DNA of 64,000 nt from Deltaproteobacteria bacterium (GTDB taxonomy: Bacteria; Desulfobacterota; Desulfuromonadia; Geobacterales; Geobacteraceae). Each line of letters starts with the position of its first letter. The stretch's first letter is position 1. Of the stretch, positions 7,553 through 19,132 are shown piece after piece. A program made the position numbers and the translations under genes. The notes below the pieces were generated by a model. The model searched no databases. It was not told where the DNA came from and saw only the letters and a list, made by a program, of their open reading frames with translations. The stretch is taken from contig JAJZUC010000001.1 in NCBI GenBank assembly GCA_021847245.1, forward strand, positions 103,368-167,367, in the 5' to 3' direction.

Positions 7553-10267
7553 ATGAGAATCGAGATGAACATACCCCTTAGCATCGCGTCATTTGCCCTG
7601 ATGGCGGTCTTGTCCGGCTGCGCCGGTGTCGGCCCTTCTCCGAAGGGGGGGGATCTGGTCGAGCAGGCCAAGGCTTCGGTCCTGCAGGATGTGCGGATTT
7701 CAGGTGAGGGGAAAAGGACCCTGGTGGCGATCGCCACCGACCGGCCGGTCGCCTATACCTTCTACATGAGCGAAAACCCCACGATGGCCGTGGTTGATCT
7801 TGCCCAGGTCGATCCGGGATCGGTTCACTTCCCGCTGGAGGTGAACAAGGGTGCCGTCAAGAAGATCGAGGCGGTGCGCCAGGGAGAGGGAGGGACGGCG
7901 ATGACCCGCCTGGAACTCTACCTGGCGAAGGGGGCGGATGTGACCGCGGCCCCCGATCCCAGCGACAAGAGAACTCTTCTGGTGACGGTAACCGCAGCCG
8001 AAGAGGTTCCTCCCGTGGCGGCCGCGACTCCGGCAGTCGAGGCGAAGACGGATACGCAGCAGGCGCTTGAGAAAACGAAACCTGCGGTTGCGGCGGCTTC
8101 GGCGGCAGTAACCCCGGTGCCGGCAGAAACTTCGGCAACTCCGGCTGAAGGCGCGAAGCAGCATGCCGCACCGGCACAGGCTGGTGCAAGCACGGTCACG
8201 GCAATCACTTCCGGGGACAATACCCTTGAGATCCAGGTCTCCGGCGGTGTGACGGAGTTCAAATCGTTCCGCCTCTCGAAGCCAGACCGGCTGGTCGTCG
8301 ATATCATGGGGGCGAAGGCGGGAATAGAGGCGAAGGTCGTTCCTCTGGACAGCCTTGGCGTCGGAACGGCGCGCATCGGGGCCTATCCCGAAAAGGTGCG
8401 GATCGTATTCGATTCCGCGCGCGGCCCGTTACCGCAACTGACTGTCGAAAAGAGTGAAGCCGGGCTGAAGATCGTTCCGGTTGCCGGCGCGTCCGAGACG
8501 GCCAAGGCTGTCCAGGTTTCTCCACCGGCCCCCTCGGTTTCGAAACCTGAGAAAAAAGCCGTTTCTCCAGCCGCAGCGAAAGCAGAACCTGCCCCGAGGG
8601 TAGCAAAACAGCCGGAGGTAAAGCACGCGGCCCGGGAGCATGCTGCCGTCGAGTCGATCGATTTCAGGGTGGACAATGGCGTGTCGCGTCTTCTCGTCTC
8701 GGTTTCCGGCGGCTGCGATGCCGAAAAGCCGGTCGGGACCGCCGACGGTCTGGCCCTGACCCTCAAAAACTGCACCCTCCCCGTCAAGTGGCAGCGCTTC
8801 CTCGACACAGGCGCCTTTGCCACTGTGGTCCAGAGGGTGACCCCGTACCAGGTGAAGACCAAGGGACGCAGCGACGTCAAGGTCCAGGTGAAGATGCGCC
8901 AGAGCGCCCCCTTCGAGCTTTCGCGCCGCGGAAACGTGATCGCCCTCGAAATCAAGAACCCGGCGGGACTCGAATCCGCCGCCGTGGAGAAGGAGCTGGC
9001 GGGGCCCGCCGGTCAGGCAATGCCCCAGACAATGCCAATAACGACCGAGGCCAAGCCGACCCAGAAAGTCTATACCGGCCGCCGCATCACCCTTGAGTTC
9101 TCCGATGCCGACATCAGGAAGATCTTCCAACTCATCGCCGAGGTGAGCAATCTCAACTTCCTGGTGGGCGACGACGTGACCGGCACCATCAGTATCAAGC
9201 TGGTAAACGTCCCCTGGGACCAGGCGCTGGATGTCATCCTCGAGAACAAGGGGCTCGGGATGCAGCGCGAGGGAAATATCGTCCAGATCAGGCCGAAGTC
9301 CAAGATCCAGACCTTGGCCGACGAAGAGCAGGCGATGAAGAAGGCCAAGGAAAAGGCCATGGAGCTTGAGACCAGTGTGTTTGATATCAATTTTGCCTCG
9401 GCAAGCGACGTGGTCACCCAATTCAACGCCCTCAAGAGCGACCGCGGTACGATCACGCAGGATGCCCGGACGAACAGGGTGATTGTCAAGGATATCGCAC
9501 CGGCCATCGAGGAGATGAAATTTCTCCTCAAGAATCTCGACATCCCGGAAAAGCAGGTTCTGATCGAGTCGCGCATTGTTGAAGCTACCTCGACGTTTAC
9601 CAGGGATCTTGGCGTGCAGTGGGGGATTCACTATAAAGACGGTACTGCTTCGCTGTTCGGGATAAACAAATTCGATACCGGGTTTGGGGGGATCGTGACG
9701 CCACCACCGTCGTCAGGCTTCTCCGATCCCGCAAGCGCCGGAGGTGCTGTTGGCATTTCCTTCGGGAAGCTTACCAGTAACGTCCAGGTCGATCTCCGTC
9801 TCTCTGCTGCTGCCACAGCCGGTCTGATAAAGATCGTATCATCGCCGAAGGTCGTTACCCTCAACAACAAAGCCGCCAAAATCTCCCAGGGCCAGTCGAT
9901 TCCGTACCAGACGACGTCCGCGGAGGGGACCAAGACCGAATTTGTCGAGGCTGCACTCACCCTTGAGGTAACCCCCCACATCACGGCTGATGGCAGCATC
10001 CTCATGAAGATCAAGGCCTCGAACAACTCCGCCGGCACCGGCACCCCGCCACCGATCAACAAGAAGGAAGCCACCACCGAACTGTTGGTTAAAAATGGGG
10101 AGACAACGGTCATTGGGGGTATATATGTGGATAGCGATACCGAGTCGAATCGCGGCGTGCCATTCCTGATGGATATCCCCTTGTTGGGGTGGATGTTTAA
10201 GTCCAATACCAAGAATAAGATCAAGACGGAGTTGCTGATTTTTATTACCCCTAAGCTTGTAAGTTGA
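7553..10267 (+). CDS. pilQ: type IV pilus secretin PilQ
   Basis: AMIN-type N-terminal domains, STN (DADIRKIFQLIAEVSNLNFLVGDDVTGTISIKL), secretin domain (VPFLMDIPLLGWMFKSNTKNKIKTELLIFITPKLV). Confidence 0.97.
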   Translation: MRIEMNIPLSIASFALMAVLSGCAGVGPSPKGGDLVEQAKASVLQDVRISGEGKRTLVAIATDRPVAYTFYMSENPTMAVVDLAQVDPGSVHFPLEVNKGAVKKIEAVRQGEGGTAMTRLELYLAKGADVTAAPDPSDKRTLLVTVTAAEEVPPVAAATPAVEAKTDTQQALEKTKPAVAAASAAVTPVPAETSATPAEGAKQHAAPAQAGASTVTAITSGDNTLEIQVSGGVTEFKSFRLSKPDRLVVDIMGAKAGIEAKVVPLDSLGVGTARIGAYPEKVRIVFDSARGPLPQLTVEKSEAGLKIVPVAGASETAKAVQVSPPAPSVSKPEKKAVSPAAAKAEPAPRVAKQPEVKHAAREHAAVESIDFRVDNGVSRLLVSVSGGCDAEKPVGTADGLALTLKNCTLPVKWQRFLDTGAFATVVQRVTPYQVKTKGRSDVKVQVKMRQSAPFELSRRGNVIALEIKNPAGLESAAVEKELAGPAGQAMPQTMPITTEAKPTQKVYTGRRITLEFSDADIRKIFQLIAEVSNLNFLVGDDVTGTISIKLVNVPWDQALDVILENKGLGMQREGNIVQIRPKSKIQTLADEEQAMKKAKEKAMELETSVFDINFASASDVVTQFNALKSDRGTITQDARTNRVIVKDIAPAIEEMKFLLKNLDIPEKQVLIESRIVEATSTFTRDLGVQWGIHYKDGTASLFGINKFDTGFGGIVTPPPSSGFSDPASAGGAVGISFGKLTSNVQVDLRLSAAATAGLIKIVSSPKVVTLNNKAAKISQGQSIPYQTTSAEGTKTEFVEAALTLEVTPHITADGSILMKIKASNNSAGTGTPPPINKKEATTELLVKNGETTVIGGIYVDSDTESNRGVPFLMDIPLLGWMFKSNTKNKIKTELLIFITPKLVS

Positions 10268-10279
10268 TGAGAGGAGGAG

Positions 10280-10849
10280 ATGATGATTCGGACTTTGGTT
10301 AAATGTGTTGCCTTGGCGGGGGTTGCCTTCCTTGCTGGCTGTGGCAGCGAAGGAGGCAGCGGCGGTGGGCCGACCACATATCTTACGGTTGGTATCAAGA
10401 CGGGAACGTCGTCAGCGGCGTTTGTCACCTTTTCTTCGGCGACCAAATTCAGACCTGGCACACTCTCATTTGTGGTTAATTCTAATATCTACACGGGGGT
10501 CACTCCCTCCAATGTACAAATCACGAAACAGACTCTGAACTATACTCCTCTTCCGTTCGAAACCTATTCAGGGAGTAAACAGCGAATGTCTCCGACGTTC
10601 ACTACTCTCCCAGTGGTTAATCCCGTCCCTCTACTAATACCAGGGGGAAGTAACGGTGGACTTGATAACTATCCGGTGTTCAGTGCAAATGAGTTCGCTG
10701 AACTGGCGCCGCTTACCATAGGGGACCCTCGTTATTCGGGAAAACTTTTGCGGTATCAATTGGATATGAAATTCGAAGGATATGAAGTACAGACTAATGA
10801 ACCTGTTTCGGGTACAATAAATTCGTTGATACAAGTTATGACCCCATAG
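10280..10849 (+). CDS. hypothetical lipoprotein
   Basis: lipobox VAFLAGC; 13 bp after pilQ stop. Confidence 0.7.
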   Translation: MMIRTLVKCVALAGVAFLAGCGSEGGSGGGPTTYLTVGIKTGTSSAAFVTFSSATKFRPGTLSFVVNSNIYTGVTPSNVQITKQTLNYTPLPFETYSGSKQRMSPTFTTLPVVNPVPLLIPGGSNGGLDNYPVFSANEFAELAPLTIGDPRYSGKLLRYQLDMKFEGYEVQTNEPVSGTINSLIQVMTP

Positions 10850-10880
10850 AAAGTTGCCGCATTAATGCAGTTTTTCTTGA

Positions 10881-10910
10881 GGGCAGACATATCGTCTGCC
10901 CGACTTTTTT
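10881..10910 (+). terminator. intrinsic terminator after pil operon
   Basis: GGGCAGAC-ATATC-GTCTGCCC followed by GACTTTTTT. Confidence 0.8.
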
Positions 10911-10923
10911 AAAAGGAATGGTT

Positions 10924-12105
10924 ATGTTTCGTTACTTAACCGCGGGCGAATCCCACGGCCCGCAGCTGACGGCGATTCTTGAAGGAGTGCCGGCAGGGCT
11001 GAAACTGTCCGAGGAATTGATCAACAGGGACCTGGCGCGCCGGCAGGGAGGGTATGGCCGCGGCGGCAGGATGAAGATCGAGCGGGACGAGGTGCAGATC
11101 CTCTCCGGCGTCCGCTGGGGGGAGACCATCGGTTCACCCGTAACCCTCGTGGTGAGGAACCGGGACTGGCCGAACTGGGAAGAGAAGATGTCGCCCCACG
11201 AGCGGCATAGCGACGAGACGATCCGGGTAACCCGTTCGCGGCCGGGGCACGCCGACCTTCCCGGGGCCATGAAGTACTACCAGCGGGATGTGCGGAACAT
11301 CCTGGAACGTTCCAGTGCCCGCGAGACTGCCGTGCGGGTGGCGGTGGGGTCGGTTGCGAAGGCGTTTCTTGCGGCATTCGGCATCGAGGTGACCGGTTTC
11401 GTGTCGGAGGTTGGCGGGATCAAGGCCGAGCGCAAGCGGCTTTCGCTGGAGCGGATGAAAGAGCTGGCGGCGGGGTCGGAGCTTTTTACCTTTGACCCCA
11501 AGGCCGAGGAGCAGATGAAACGCTTTATCGACGGTGCCAAGGATGCGGGAGACACGGTCGGCGGGGTGGTGGAAGTCGTCGTGTCGGGGGTGCCGGTCGG
11601 GCTCGGCAGCCACGTGCAGTGGGATCGAAAGCTTGACGCCCGTCTTGCCATGGCGGTCATGAGCATCCAGGCGATCAAGGGGGTGGAGATCGGCATGGGC
11701 TTCGAGGCGTCCAGACGGCCGGGTTCCCGGGTCCATGACGAAATCTATTACGACTCGGCCAGGATAGCCCGCGGCGAGTCGTCGGGGTTCTTCCGCAAGA
11801 CCAACAACGCCGGCGGGATCGAAGGGGGAATTTCCAACGGGGAAGAGATCGTCGTCCGGGCCGCCATGAAGCCGATCCCGACCCTCTACAAGCCGCTTCG
11901 GTCCGTGGATCTGCTGACCAAGGAGCCGTTCGAGGCAACCGTCGAGCGTTCGGATTGCTGCGCGGTGCCGGCGGCGGCCGTGGTGGCCGAGTCGGTGGTC
12001 GCCGTGGAGATTGCCAACGCGGTTCTGGAAAAATTCGGCGGCGATTCCATGGCGGAAGTGCGCCGCAACTACGAATCCTACCTTGAGTATCTCCGCGCGT
12101 TCTAG
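10924..12105 (+). CDS. aroC: chorismate synthase
   Basis: [26 protein letters not shown] and GRxxxR/NxxGGIEGG motifs. Confidence 0.97.
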   Translation: MFRYLTAGESHGPQLTAILEGVPAGLKLSEELINRDLARRQGGYGRGGRMKIERDEVQILSGVRWGETIGSPVTLVVRNRDWPNWEEKMSPHERHSDETIRVTRSRPGHADLPGAMKYYQRDVRNILERSSARETAVRVAVGSVAKAFLAAFGIEVTGFVSEVGGIKAERKRLSLERMKELAAGSELFTFDPKAEEQMKRFIDGAKDAGDTVGGVVEVVVSGVPVGLGSHVQWDRKLDARLAMAVMSIQAIKGVEIGMGFEASRRPGSRVHDEIYYDSARIARGESSGFFRKTNNAGGIEGGISNGEEIVVRAAMKPIPTLYKPLRSVDLLTKEPFEATVERSDCCAVPAAAVVAESVVAVEIANAVLEKFGGDSMAEVRRNYESYLEYLRAF

Positions 12106-12106
12106 C

Positions 12107-12616
12107 ATGAGGAACGTCATTCTCACCGGATTCATGGGGAGCGGCAAGAGCACGGTCGGGCAATGTCTCGCAATGCGGCTCGGCAGCCGCTATCTCGATC
12201 TCGACGCGCTCATCGTTTCGCAGGCGGGGGGCTCGATCAACGACATCTTCGCCCGATACGGCGAGCCGCATTTCCGACAGCTTGAGACCGAGGCGATCCG
12301 GAGCATTTCCGCCTGCGACGGTCTCGTCGTTTCCACCGGGGGAGGTGCGGTGATCTCGCCGGTCAACCGGGAACTCCTCCACGCCGCCGGCGTCGTCGTC
12401 AACCTCACGGCGAGCATCGAGGAAATCGCCGCCCGCCTTGCAAACGACACCGAGAGGCCGCTGCTCAGGGAGGGGAGGTCGCCCGAGCGGATCGCCGCCA
12501 TGCTGGCGGAGCGGGAGCCGATGTACGCCGACGCGGACTTGAGGATTGACACCACCGGCAAAAGCGTGGAAGATGTGGTGGCCGAAATTGCTCGTTTTCT
12601 GGAAGCGAAGGGGTAA
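12107..12616 (+). CDS. aroK: shikimate kinase
   Basis: [19 protein letters not shown] Walker A and LDLDALI motif. Confidence 0.95.
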   Translation: MRNVILTGFMGSGKSTVGQCLAMRLGSRYLDLDALIVSQAGGSINDIFARYGEPHFRQLETEAIRSISACDGLVVSTGGGAVISPVNRELLHAAGVVVNLTASIEEIAARLANDTERPLLREGRSPERIAAMLAEREPMYADADLRIDTTGKSVEDVVAEIARFLEAKG

Positions 12617-12618
12617 GG

Positions 12619-13701
12619 GTGGAGACGCTACGGGTCAGTCTTGGGAAAAGGAGCTATGACATCCGCGTCGGAGGAGGAATCCTCGACGGCGTGGGAACAA
12701 TCTGCCGTGATCTGGGGCTTGGCCGCCATGCTGCCGTCGTCACCAACACGACGGTCGGGCCGCTCTACTACGAGCGCGTTGCCGTCTCCCTGGCCGCTGC
12801 CGGCTTTACCCCCTGCCGCATCGAGGTCCCCGACGGCGAGGAGTACAAGAACAGCGCGATCCTGAACGGCATTTATGATGAGCTTATTGCTGCCGGCCTG
12901 ACCCGCGACGCGTTCATTGTGGCGTTGGGCGGGGGGGTGGTGGGTGATATGGCCGGTTTTGCCGCCGCCACCTTTTTGCGCGGCGTGCCGTTCGTCCAGG
13001 TGCCGACCACGCTCCTGGCCCAGGTCGACAGCAGTGTCGGCGGGAAAACCGGGATCAATCACCCCCGCGGGAAGAATCTGATCGGCGCCTTTTACCAGCC
13101 GCGGGGGGTGGTCATCGACGTGGAAACCCTTGCCACCCTCCCGGAGCGGGAGTACCTCGGGGGGATGGCGGAGGTCGTGAAGTACGGGGCGGTTCTCGAC
13201 CCCGAGTTCTTTTCCTTTCTCGAGAGCAATGCGTCCCGCCTCCTGGCGCGCGAGCGGGACCCCCTTGTCAGGGTCATCGGAAGGTCGGTGGGGCTCAAGG
13301 CCATGGTGGTGGAGAAGGACGAGTGCGAAGCGGGGCTGCGCGCCGTTCTCAACTACGGCCATACCCTCGGGCATGCCGTCGAGACGCTGACCGGTTACAC
13401 CCGTTTTCTCCACGGGGAGGCGGTGGCCATCGGCATGGTGCAGGCGGCGAAGGTGGCCGAGGCGCGCGGGTTGGCGACGCCGGCGGACACCCGGCGCATC
13501 GTTTCGCTCCTCGGGGCTCTGGGGCTGCCGACGGAACTTCCGGAATTCTCCGCCGCCGAGTATCGCGAGGCGCTGCTGCGGGACAAGAAATCGCGCGACG
13601 GGGGGCTTGACTTCGTGCTCAACCGGGGAGTCGGCGATCATGCGATCGTAAGACTTTCCGACCTTTCCGAGGTACTGGAAACATGCGGCATCGGGAGGTG
13701 A
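12619..13701 (+). CDS. aroB: 3-dehydroquinate synthase
   Basis: [46 protein letters not shown]. Confidence 0.97.
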   Translation: METLRVSLGKRSYDIRVGGGILDGVGTICRDLGLGRHAAVVTNTTVGPLYYERVAVSLAAAGFTPCRIEVPDGEEYKNSAILNGIYDELIAAGLTRDAFIVALGGGVVGDMAGFAAATFLRGVPFVQVPTTLLAQVDSSVGGKTGINHPRGKNLIGAFYQPRGVVIDVETLATLPEREYLGGMAEVVKYGAVLDPEFFSFLESNASRLLARERDPLVRVIGRSVGLKAMVVEKDECEAGLRAVLNYGHTLGHAVETLTGYTRFLHGEAVAIGMVQAAKVAEARGLATPADTRRIVSLLGALGLPTELPEFSAAEYREALLRDKKSRDGGLDFVLNRGVGDHAIVRLSDLSEVLETCGIGR

Positions 13702-14696
13702 CCGTGGGCAACGAGACAGAATCTTTCTGGAGCGACATCAAGCGGTACGAGGATATCCTCGGCCGGGATGCGGGATCGTATTGTTTCGCCCCCCTTTCCG
13801 AACTCTATCGCAGGGTCGGGCTCCTTGACGATGCCATCAGCACCGCCCGCAAGGGGATCGAGCTCCACCCCGAGTATGTGGGTGGCTATATGGCCCTCGG
13901 AAGGGCCTGCTTCGAAAAGGGGGAAAAGGCCGAAAGCCGCCAGGCATTCGAGAAGGTAGTTCGCGTGACACCCGACAATCTGATGGCTCAGAAGCTTCTG
14001 AGCCAACTCTACCTGGGTGCCGGCGAGGCCGAGAGGGCCCGCGCAAGTCTCGAGGCGGTCCTCGTTCTGAACCCCGAAGACCTGGAGAGCAAGATCGCCC
14101 TCGAAGCGCTGACCCGCGCGGCAGATCGGGAGTTTCAGCCCGATGACGAACTTTTTCCCGGCGGTGAGGAGAGGGGGGAGAGCGGGGACGGTGGAGAGGT
14201 CATGGACGAGTTTCTCCTCGAAGAGGCCGAGATCGTCGAGGAGCTGACGGATGAGCTCTTTGACGGGGAACTGCCGGTGGATGATACGGAGGCGGCGGAG
14301 GATGCGCTGACTGCGGGCGGGGAAGCGGCAGGGCCGGAAGAGGGGGGAGTTCCCCTGGCATCGGCGACCATCGCCGAATTGTACGTCTCCCAGGGGTTCC
14401 TGAAAAAGGCGCTGAAGATCTACCGTGATCTCTCCGATGCCGATCCTGACAATATCGAGCTGAGAGACAGGCTCGTGGAGCTCAAGCTCCGGATTGACGA
14501 GGACGAGGCCCGGGCCAGGGAAAATGCACTCTCCGAAACGGTGATCCCGGATTTTCCGTTTGATAAGGATGCAGTGTCGTCTCAGCCGCTGGCCGAGCCA
14601 TTGCCGGAGGTAGCCGAAAGAGATGTGGTGACCACGCTGGAAGGGTGGCTCGAAAACGTCGGGAGGATGCGCGCATGCCGTTCAGGGAAACGCTGA
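13683..14696 (+). CDS. TPR-repeat protein
   Basis: tandem TPR-like helices ([24 protein letters not shown]); acidic linker; overlaps aroB. Confidence 0.8.
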   Translation: MRHREVTVGNETESFWSDIKRYEDILGRDAGSYCFAPLSELYRRVGLLDDAISTARKGIELHPEYVGGYMALGRACFEKGEKAESRQAFEKVVRVTPDNLMAQKLLSQLYLGAGEAERARASLEAVLVLNPEDLESKIALEALTRAADREFQPDDELFPGGEERGESGDGGEVMDEFLLEEAEIVEELTDELFDGELPVDDTEAAEDALTAGGEAAGPEEGGVPLASATIAELYVSQGFLKKALKIYRDLSDADPDNIELRDRLVELKLRIDEDEARARENALSETVIPDFPFDKDAVSSQPLAEPLPEVAERDVVTTLEGWLENVGRMRACRSGKR

Positions 14697-15037
14697 AGGG
14701 GCTCGTCGAAAGCGTCGACGGAGGGCTAGGGGCGGTCATCATGGGGTATGACGGCATCGCCATCGATCAGTTTCTGGTGGATGATGCCGGCATGGACCTG
14801 CACCTGATGGCCGTTGAGTACGCAACCGTCATCAAGGAGGTAAAACGGACGGTCGAGGTGCTCGGCACCGGAGACATGGAAGAGGTGACGGTCAACACCG
14901 GCCGGACGCGGATACTTGTGCGGACCATCAACGACGACCTGTTCCTGCTTCTGACCCTCCACCACGACGGCAATTGCGGCAAGGGTCGCTATCTTCTGCG
15001 TCGCGCCACGCCGCTCTTGCGTGACAGCCTTTCCTGA
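14675..15037 (+). CDS. roadblock/LC7-domain protein
   Basis: [30 protein letters not shown] roadblock-type fold motif; start overlaps TPR gene. Confidence 0.82.
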   Translation: MPFRETLKGLVESVDGGLGAVIMGYDGIAIDQFLVDDAGMDLHLMAVEYATVIKEVKRTVEVLGTGDMEEVTVNTGRTRILVRTINDDLFLLLTLHHDGNCGKGRYLLRRATPLLRDSLS

Positions 15038-15085
15038 GCCGTCGCTTCTCTTGTCGGCAGATTTCGATGATCGAGGACCCATCCC

Positions 15086-15538
15086 ATGAAGATACTGGTT
15101 GTGCATGGCCCTAACCTGAATATGCTCGGCCGGCGGGAGCCGGGCATTTACGGCACGGTTACCCTCGACGGCATCAATGAGGCACTTTCGCGACTGGCGC
15201 TGGAGCTGGGGTGCGAGCTGGCCTTTTTTCAGTCGAATTCCGAAGGGGCACTGATCGATGCGATTCAGGGGGCGGCCGACAGCTGCGACGGTATCCTGAT
15301 CAACCCCGCCGCCTACACCCATACGAGCGTTGCCATCCGCGATGCCCTTGCGGCAGCCGCCCTCCCGGCGGTGGAGGTGCATCTCTCCAATATCCATCGC
15401 CGCGAACCGTTTCGCCACGTGAGTCTCAGCGCACCGGTGGCGGTCGGTCAGATTGCCGGATTCGGCCTGGAGAGTTATCTGCTGGGGCTGCGCGCCCTTT
15501 TTAGTCACATTGAAAAAGAGATTGTCACAAAGGCGTGA
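15086..15538 (+). CDS. aroQ: type II 3-dehydroquinate dehydratase
   Basis: [23 protein letters not shown] and [16 protein letters not shown]. Confidence 0.97.
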   Translation: MKILVVHGPNLNMLGRREPGIYGTVTLDGINEALSRLALELGCELAFFQSNSEGALIDAIQGAADSCDGILINPAAYTHTSVAIRDALAAAALPAVEVHLSNIHRREPFRHVSLSAPVAVGQIAGFGLESYLLGLRALFSHIEKEIVTKA

Positions 15539-15540
15539 TC

Positions 15541-16608
15541 ATGCTAAAAGACAGGTTCGTCAAGGCCCGGGGATTCGCGGAAAAACACGAGGTTGATGCC
15601 ATCGTGTTTTTTAGCATGAGCAACGTGCGCTATCTCTCGGGCTTTACTGGCAGTGATGGGGCAATCGTCCTCGGCATGGATGGTGCGTGGTTTCTGACCG
15701 ACTCGCGCTACACCACCCAGGCATCCCTGGAGGTGGTCGGGATCGAGACGATCGAGTACCGGACCAAGCTAGACGGTATTGCCTCCCTGGTTTCCGAACG
15801 GGGATTTCGTCGGCTCGGTTTCGAGGCCGAGCAGACAACGGTTGCGACGCTGAATGCCCTTGCGGAGAAGCTGCCGGCGGTCGAACTGGTGGCGGTTGGC
15901 GAAGAGCTTTCCCTCCTGAGGCTGGTCAAGAACTCCCGCGAGCTGGAGGTTCTCGGGGAGGCCGCACGGATCGCCTCCGAGACGCTGTTGGCCTCCCTTG
16001 CCTCGCTTGGGCCGGGGATTACGGAGCGTGACTATGCGCTGGAGCTCGAATTCGCCATGCGGCGTGCAGGGGCCGACGACAAGTCGTTCGATTTCATCGT
16101 CGCCTCGGGGGAGCGGGGGGCCCTTCCCCACGGCAGAGCCAGCGACAAGGTCATCGAGCGCGGAGAGCTGGTCACCATAGATTTCGGCGCCGTCTACGGC
16201 GGATATCATTCCGACGAAACCGTAACGGTGGCCGTCGGCGAGGCCGATCCCCGACAACGGGAAATCTACGGCATTGTCAAAGATGCCCATGACCGGGCGC
16301 TGGCGGCGGTGAGGCCGGGAGTCGCGTTCCGGGAGCTCGATTGTCTTGCGCGCGATTACATAGCGGAGAAGGGATACGGTCCTTATTTCGGGCACGGCCT
16401 CGGCCACGGCGTGGGACTTGACGTCCACGAGAAACCGGTCGTTTCCCCCCGCGGCGAGGGGGTCGCGGAGGAAGGAATGGTTTTCACCATCGAGCCGGGA
16501 ATCTATATCCCAGGGTGGGGGGGAGTGAGGATCGAGGATACGGTCGTCGTGACGGCCGACGGTTTTCGGCTCCTGACGCGGGTCCCCAAGGAGCTCATGA
16601 CGGTGTAA
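15541..16608 (+). CDS. Xaa-Pro aminopeptidase / M24 family peptidase
   Basis: creatinase N-terminus plus M24 metal ligands: [34 protein letters not shown]. Confidence 0.95.
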   Translation: MLKDRFVKARGFAEKHEVDAIVFFSMSNVRYLSGFTGSDGAIVLGMDGAWFLTDSRYTTQASLEVVGIETIEYRTKLDGIASLVSERGFRRLGFEAEQTTVATLNALAEKLPAVELVAVGEELSLLRLVKNSRELEVLGEAARIASETLLASLASLGPGITERDYALELEFAMRRAGADDKSFDFIVASGERGALPHGRASDKVIERGELVTIDFGAVYGGYHSDETVTVAVGEADPRQREIYGIVKDAHDRALAAVRPGVAFRELDCLARDYIAEKGYGPYFGHGLGHGVGLDVHEKPVVSPRGEGVAEEGMVFTIEPGIYIPGWGGVRIEDTVVVTADGFRLLTRVPKELMTV

Positions 16609-16676
16609 TGCCTGCTCCGCCTTCCCGCCCGGGCGGGAAGACGGGGAGTACAATTACGGAAAAAGGAGAGGACGGA

Positions 16677-17153
<477 letters not shown>

Positions 17154-17165
17154 GCATTGGGCGCC

Positions 17166-17252
17166 AGGCTGCAGGCTAAAGGCTGAAGGGAAACCTACCT
17201 GCCCTGCTAGCCCTCGGACTTCAGCCTCCAGCCTTCAGTCTTCAGCCTTTTT
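17166..17252. repeat. inverted arrays of degenerate heptamer AGGCTGA / TCAGCCT
   Basis: left AGGCTGCAGGCTAAAGGCTGAAGGG, right CCCTCGGACTTCAGCCTCCAGCCTTCAGTCTTCAGCCTTTTT. Confidence 0.75.
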
Positions 17253-17268
17253 CGTACGGAGATCTTAC

Positions 17269-18609
17269 ATGTTCCACAAAGTACTCATCGCAAACCGCGG
17301 GGAGATTGCCCTGCGCGTGATCCGGGCCTGCAAGGAGCTCGGCATCAAGACGGTGGCCGTCTACTCCACCGCCGACAGGGAGTCCCTCCATGTGAAGCTC
17401 GCCGACGAGAGCGTCTGCATCGGTCCGGCCCCCAGTCTGCAGAGCTATCTCAATATCAACGCCATCATTGCGGCGGCGGAGCTGACCGACGCCGAGGCGA
17501 TCCATCCCGGCTACGGCTTCCTTTCGGAAAATGCCGCCTTCGCCGAGATCTGCGAGAACTGCGGCATCACCTTCATCGGCCCTTCCTCTCGCAGCATGAG
17601 GGTCATGGGGGACAAGATCAGCGCCCGGCAGGCGGTGATCAAGGAAGGGGTTCCCATCCTCCCCGGCACCAAGGAGGGGGTCAACGACGTCAACGAAGCG
17701 ATCAAGATCGCCAAGAAGATCGGCTTCCCGGTGATCATCAAGGCGACTGCCGGCGGGGGGGGGCGGGGCATGAAGATCGTCCATTCGCCGGCCGCCCTTC
17801 CCAACGCCTTTGCCACCGCCCGCGCCGAAGCCCAGGCGGGATTCGGAAACCCCGAGGTCTACATCGAGAAGTACTGCGAACAGCCCCGTCACGTCGAGAT
17901 CCAGGTGATGGCCGACAAGCACGGCAACGTGATCCATCTCGGCGAACGCGACTGCTCCATTCAGCGCCGGCACCAGAAGATCATCGAGGAGGCGCCCTGC
18001 CCCGTAATGACGCCCGAGCTGCGCAAGGCGATGGGGGACGCCGCGGTCAAGGCGGCGAAGTCGGTCGGCTACGACAGCGTCGGCACGGTGGAGTTCCTTC
18101 TCGACAAGAACCGCGATTTCTACTTCATGGAGATGAATACCCGCGTCCAGGTCGAGCATCCGGTCACCGAGATGGTCACCGGCATCGATATCGTCCGGGA
18201 ACAGATCCGCTCGGCGGCCGGCCTGAAGCTGCGCTACAAGCAGAGCGACATCAAGATCCACGGCCACTCCATCGAGTGCCGGGTCAACGCCGAGGACCCG
18301 GTGAAGTTTACTCCCTCGCCGGGGAAGATCACAGGCTATCACACCCCGGGGGGGCTCGGGGTGAGGGTCGATTCCTTTGTCTACGACCAGTACTCGGTCG
18401 TTCCGCACTACGACTCGCTCGTCTCCAAGCTGATCGTGCATGCGGACACCCGCGAGGATGCGATCCGCCGGATGGCCCGGGCCCTTGACGAGTACATCAT
18501 CGAGGGGATCAAGACGACGATCCCGTTCCACAAGCGGATCATGGCCAACAAGGATTTCATGGAAGGAAACATCGACACCGGTTTCCTGGAGAGGATTGTG
18601 CTGGAGTAG
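17269..18609 (+). CDS. accC: acetyl-CoA carboxylase biotin carboxylase subunit
   Basis: [29 protein letters not shown]-grasp motif [12 protein letters not shown]. Confidence 0.98.
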   Translation: MFHKVLIANRGEIALRVIRACKELGIKTVAVYSTADRESLHVKLADESVCIGPAPSLQSYLNINAIIAAAELTDAEAIHPGYGFLSENAAFAEICENCGITFIGPSSRSMRVMGDKISARQAVIKEGVPILPGTKEGVNDVNEAIKIAKKIGFPVIIKATAGGGGRGMKIVHSPAALPNAFATARAEAQAGFGNPEVYIEKYCEQPRHVEIQVMADKHGNVIHLGERDCSIQRRHQKIIEEAPCPVMTPELRKAMGDAAVKAAKSVGYDSVGTVEFLLDKNRDFYFMEMNTRVQVEHPVTEMVTGIDIVREQIRSAAGLKLRYKQSDIKIHGHSIECRVNAEDPVKFTPSPGKITGYHTPGGLGVRVDSFVYDQYSVVPHYDSLVSKLIVHADTREDAIRRMARALDEYIIEGIKTTIPFHKRIMANKDFMEGNIDTGFLERIVLE

Positions 18610-18612
18610 CGT

Positions 18613-19008
18613 ATGGATTTCCCGGAGGAGTTGAAGTACAGCAAGGAGCATGTCTGGGTCCGCGTCGAGGGAGATCGGGCCGTTATCGGTATCAGTGATT
18701 ACGCCCAGGAGACCCTTGGCACCATCAGCGCCGTGGAGCTCCCTTCCGTAGGGGACGAACTGGAGCAGGACGATTCCTTCGGCTCGGTGGAGGCACGCAA
18801 AACGGCGGCCGAACTCTACGCGCCGATCAGCGGCGAGGTGATAGAGGTCAATGACGAGCTAGAAGCCTCTCCGGAGACCATCAACGACGACCCCTACGAC
18901 GCGGGGTGGATCGCCATCGTCTCCCTGGACGATCCGGAGGAGCTGAAGTCCCTCATGTCGGCAGAGGATTATGCCGATTACGTATCGGTTGCCGAGGAGG
19001 AAGAGTAG
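18613..19008 (+). CDS. gcvH: glycine cleavage system H protein
   Basis: lipoyl motif GSVEARKTAAELYAPISGEVIEVN. Confidence 0.93.
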   Translation: MDFPEELKYSKEHVWVRVEGDRAVIGISDYAQETLGTISAVELPSVGDELEQDDSFGSVEARKTAAELYAPISGEVIEVNDELEASPETINDDPYDAGWIAIVSLDDPEELKSLMSAEDYADYVSVAEEEE

Positions 19009-19033
19009 CCGACGGTCTGTCGAAGTCACGGTT

Positions 19034-19069
19034 AGCAAAGGCGAGATTGTCATCTCGCCTTTGTTTTTG
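19034..19069 (+). terminator. intrinsic terminator after gcvH
   Basis: AAAGGCGAGAT-TGTC-ATCTCGCCTTTGTTTTT. Confidence 0.85.
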
Positions 19070-19132
19070 TCGGCATCCCGCGCGGGGCGTCTCGCCGGGG
19101 CCGGCGTTTCTCCATATCTTTAGGGGGAGCAC

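Noticed and set aside
8429-9631. 400-aa minus-strand ORF in pilQ
   Set aside because: antisense to clear AMIN/secretin coding
12628-13641. 337-aa minus-strand ORF in aroB
   Set aside because: antisense to aroB, no motif
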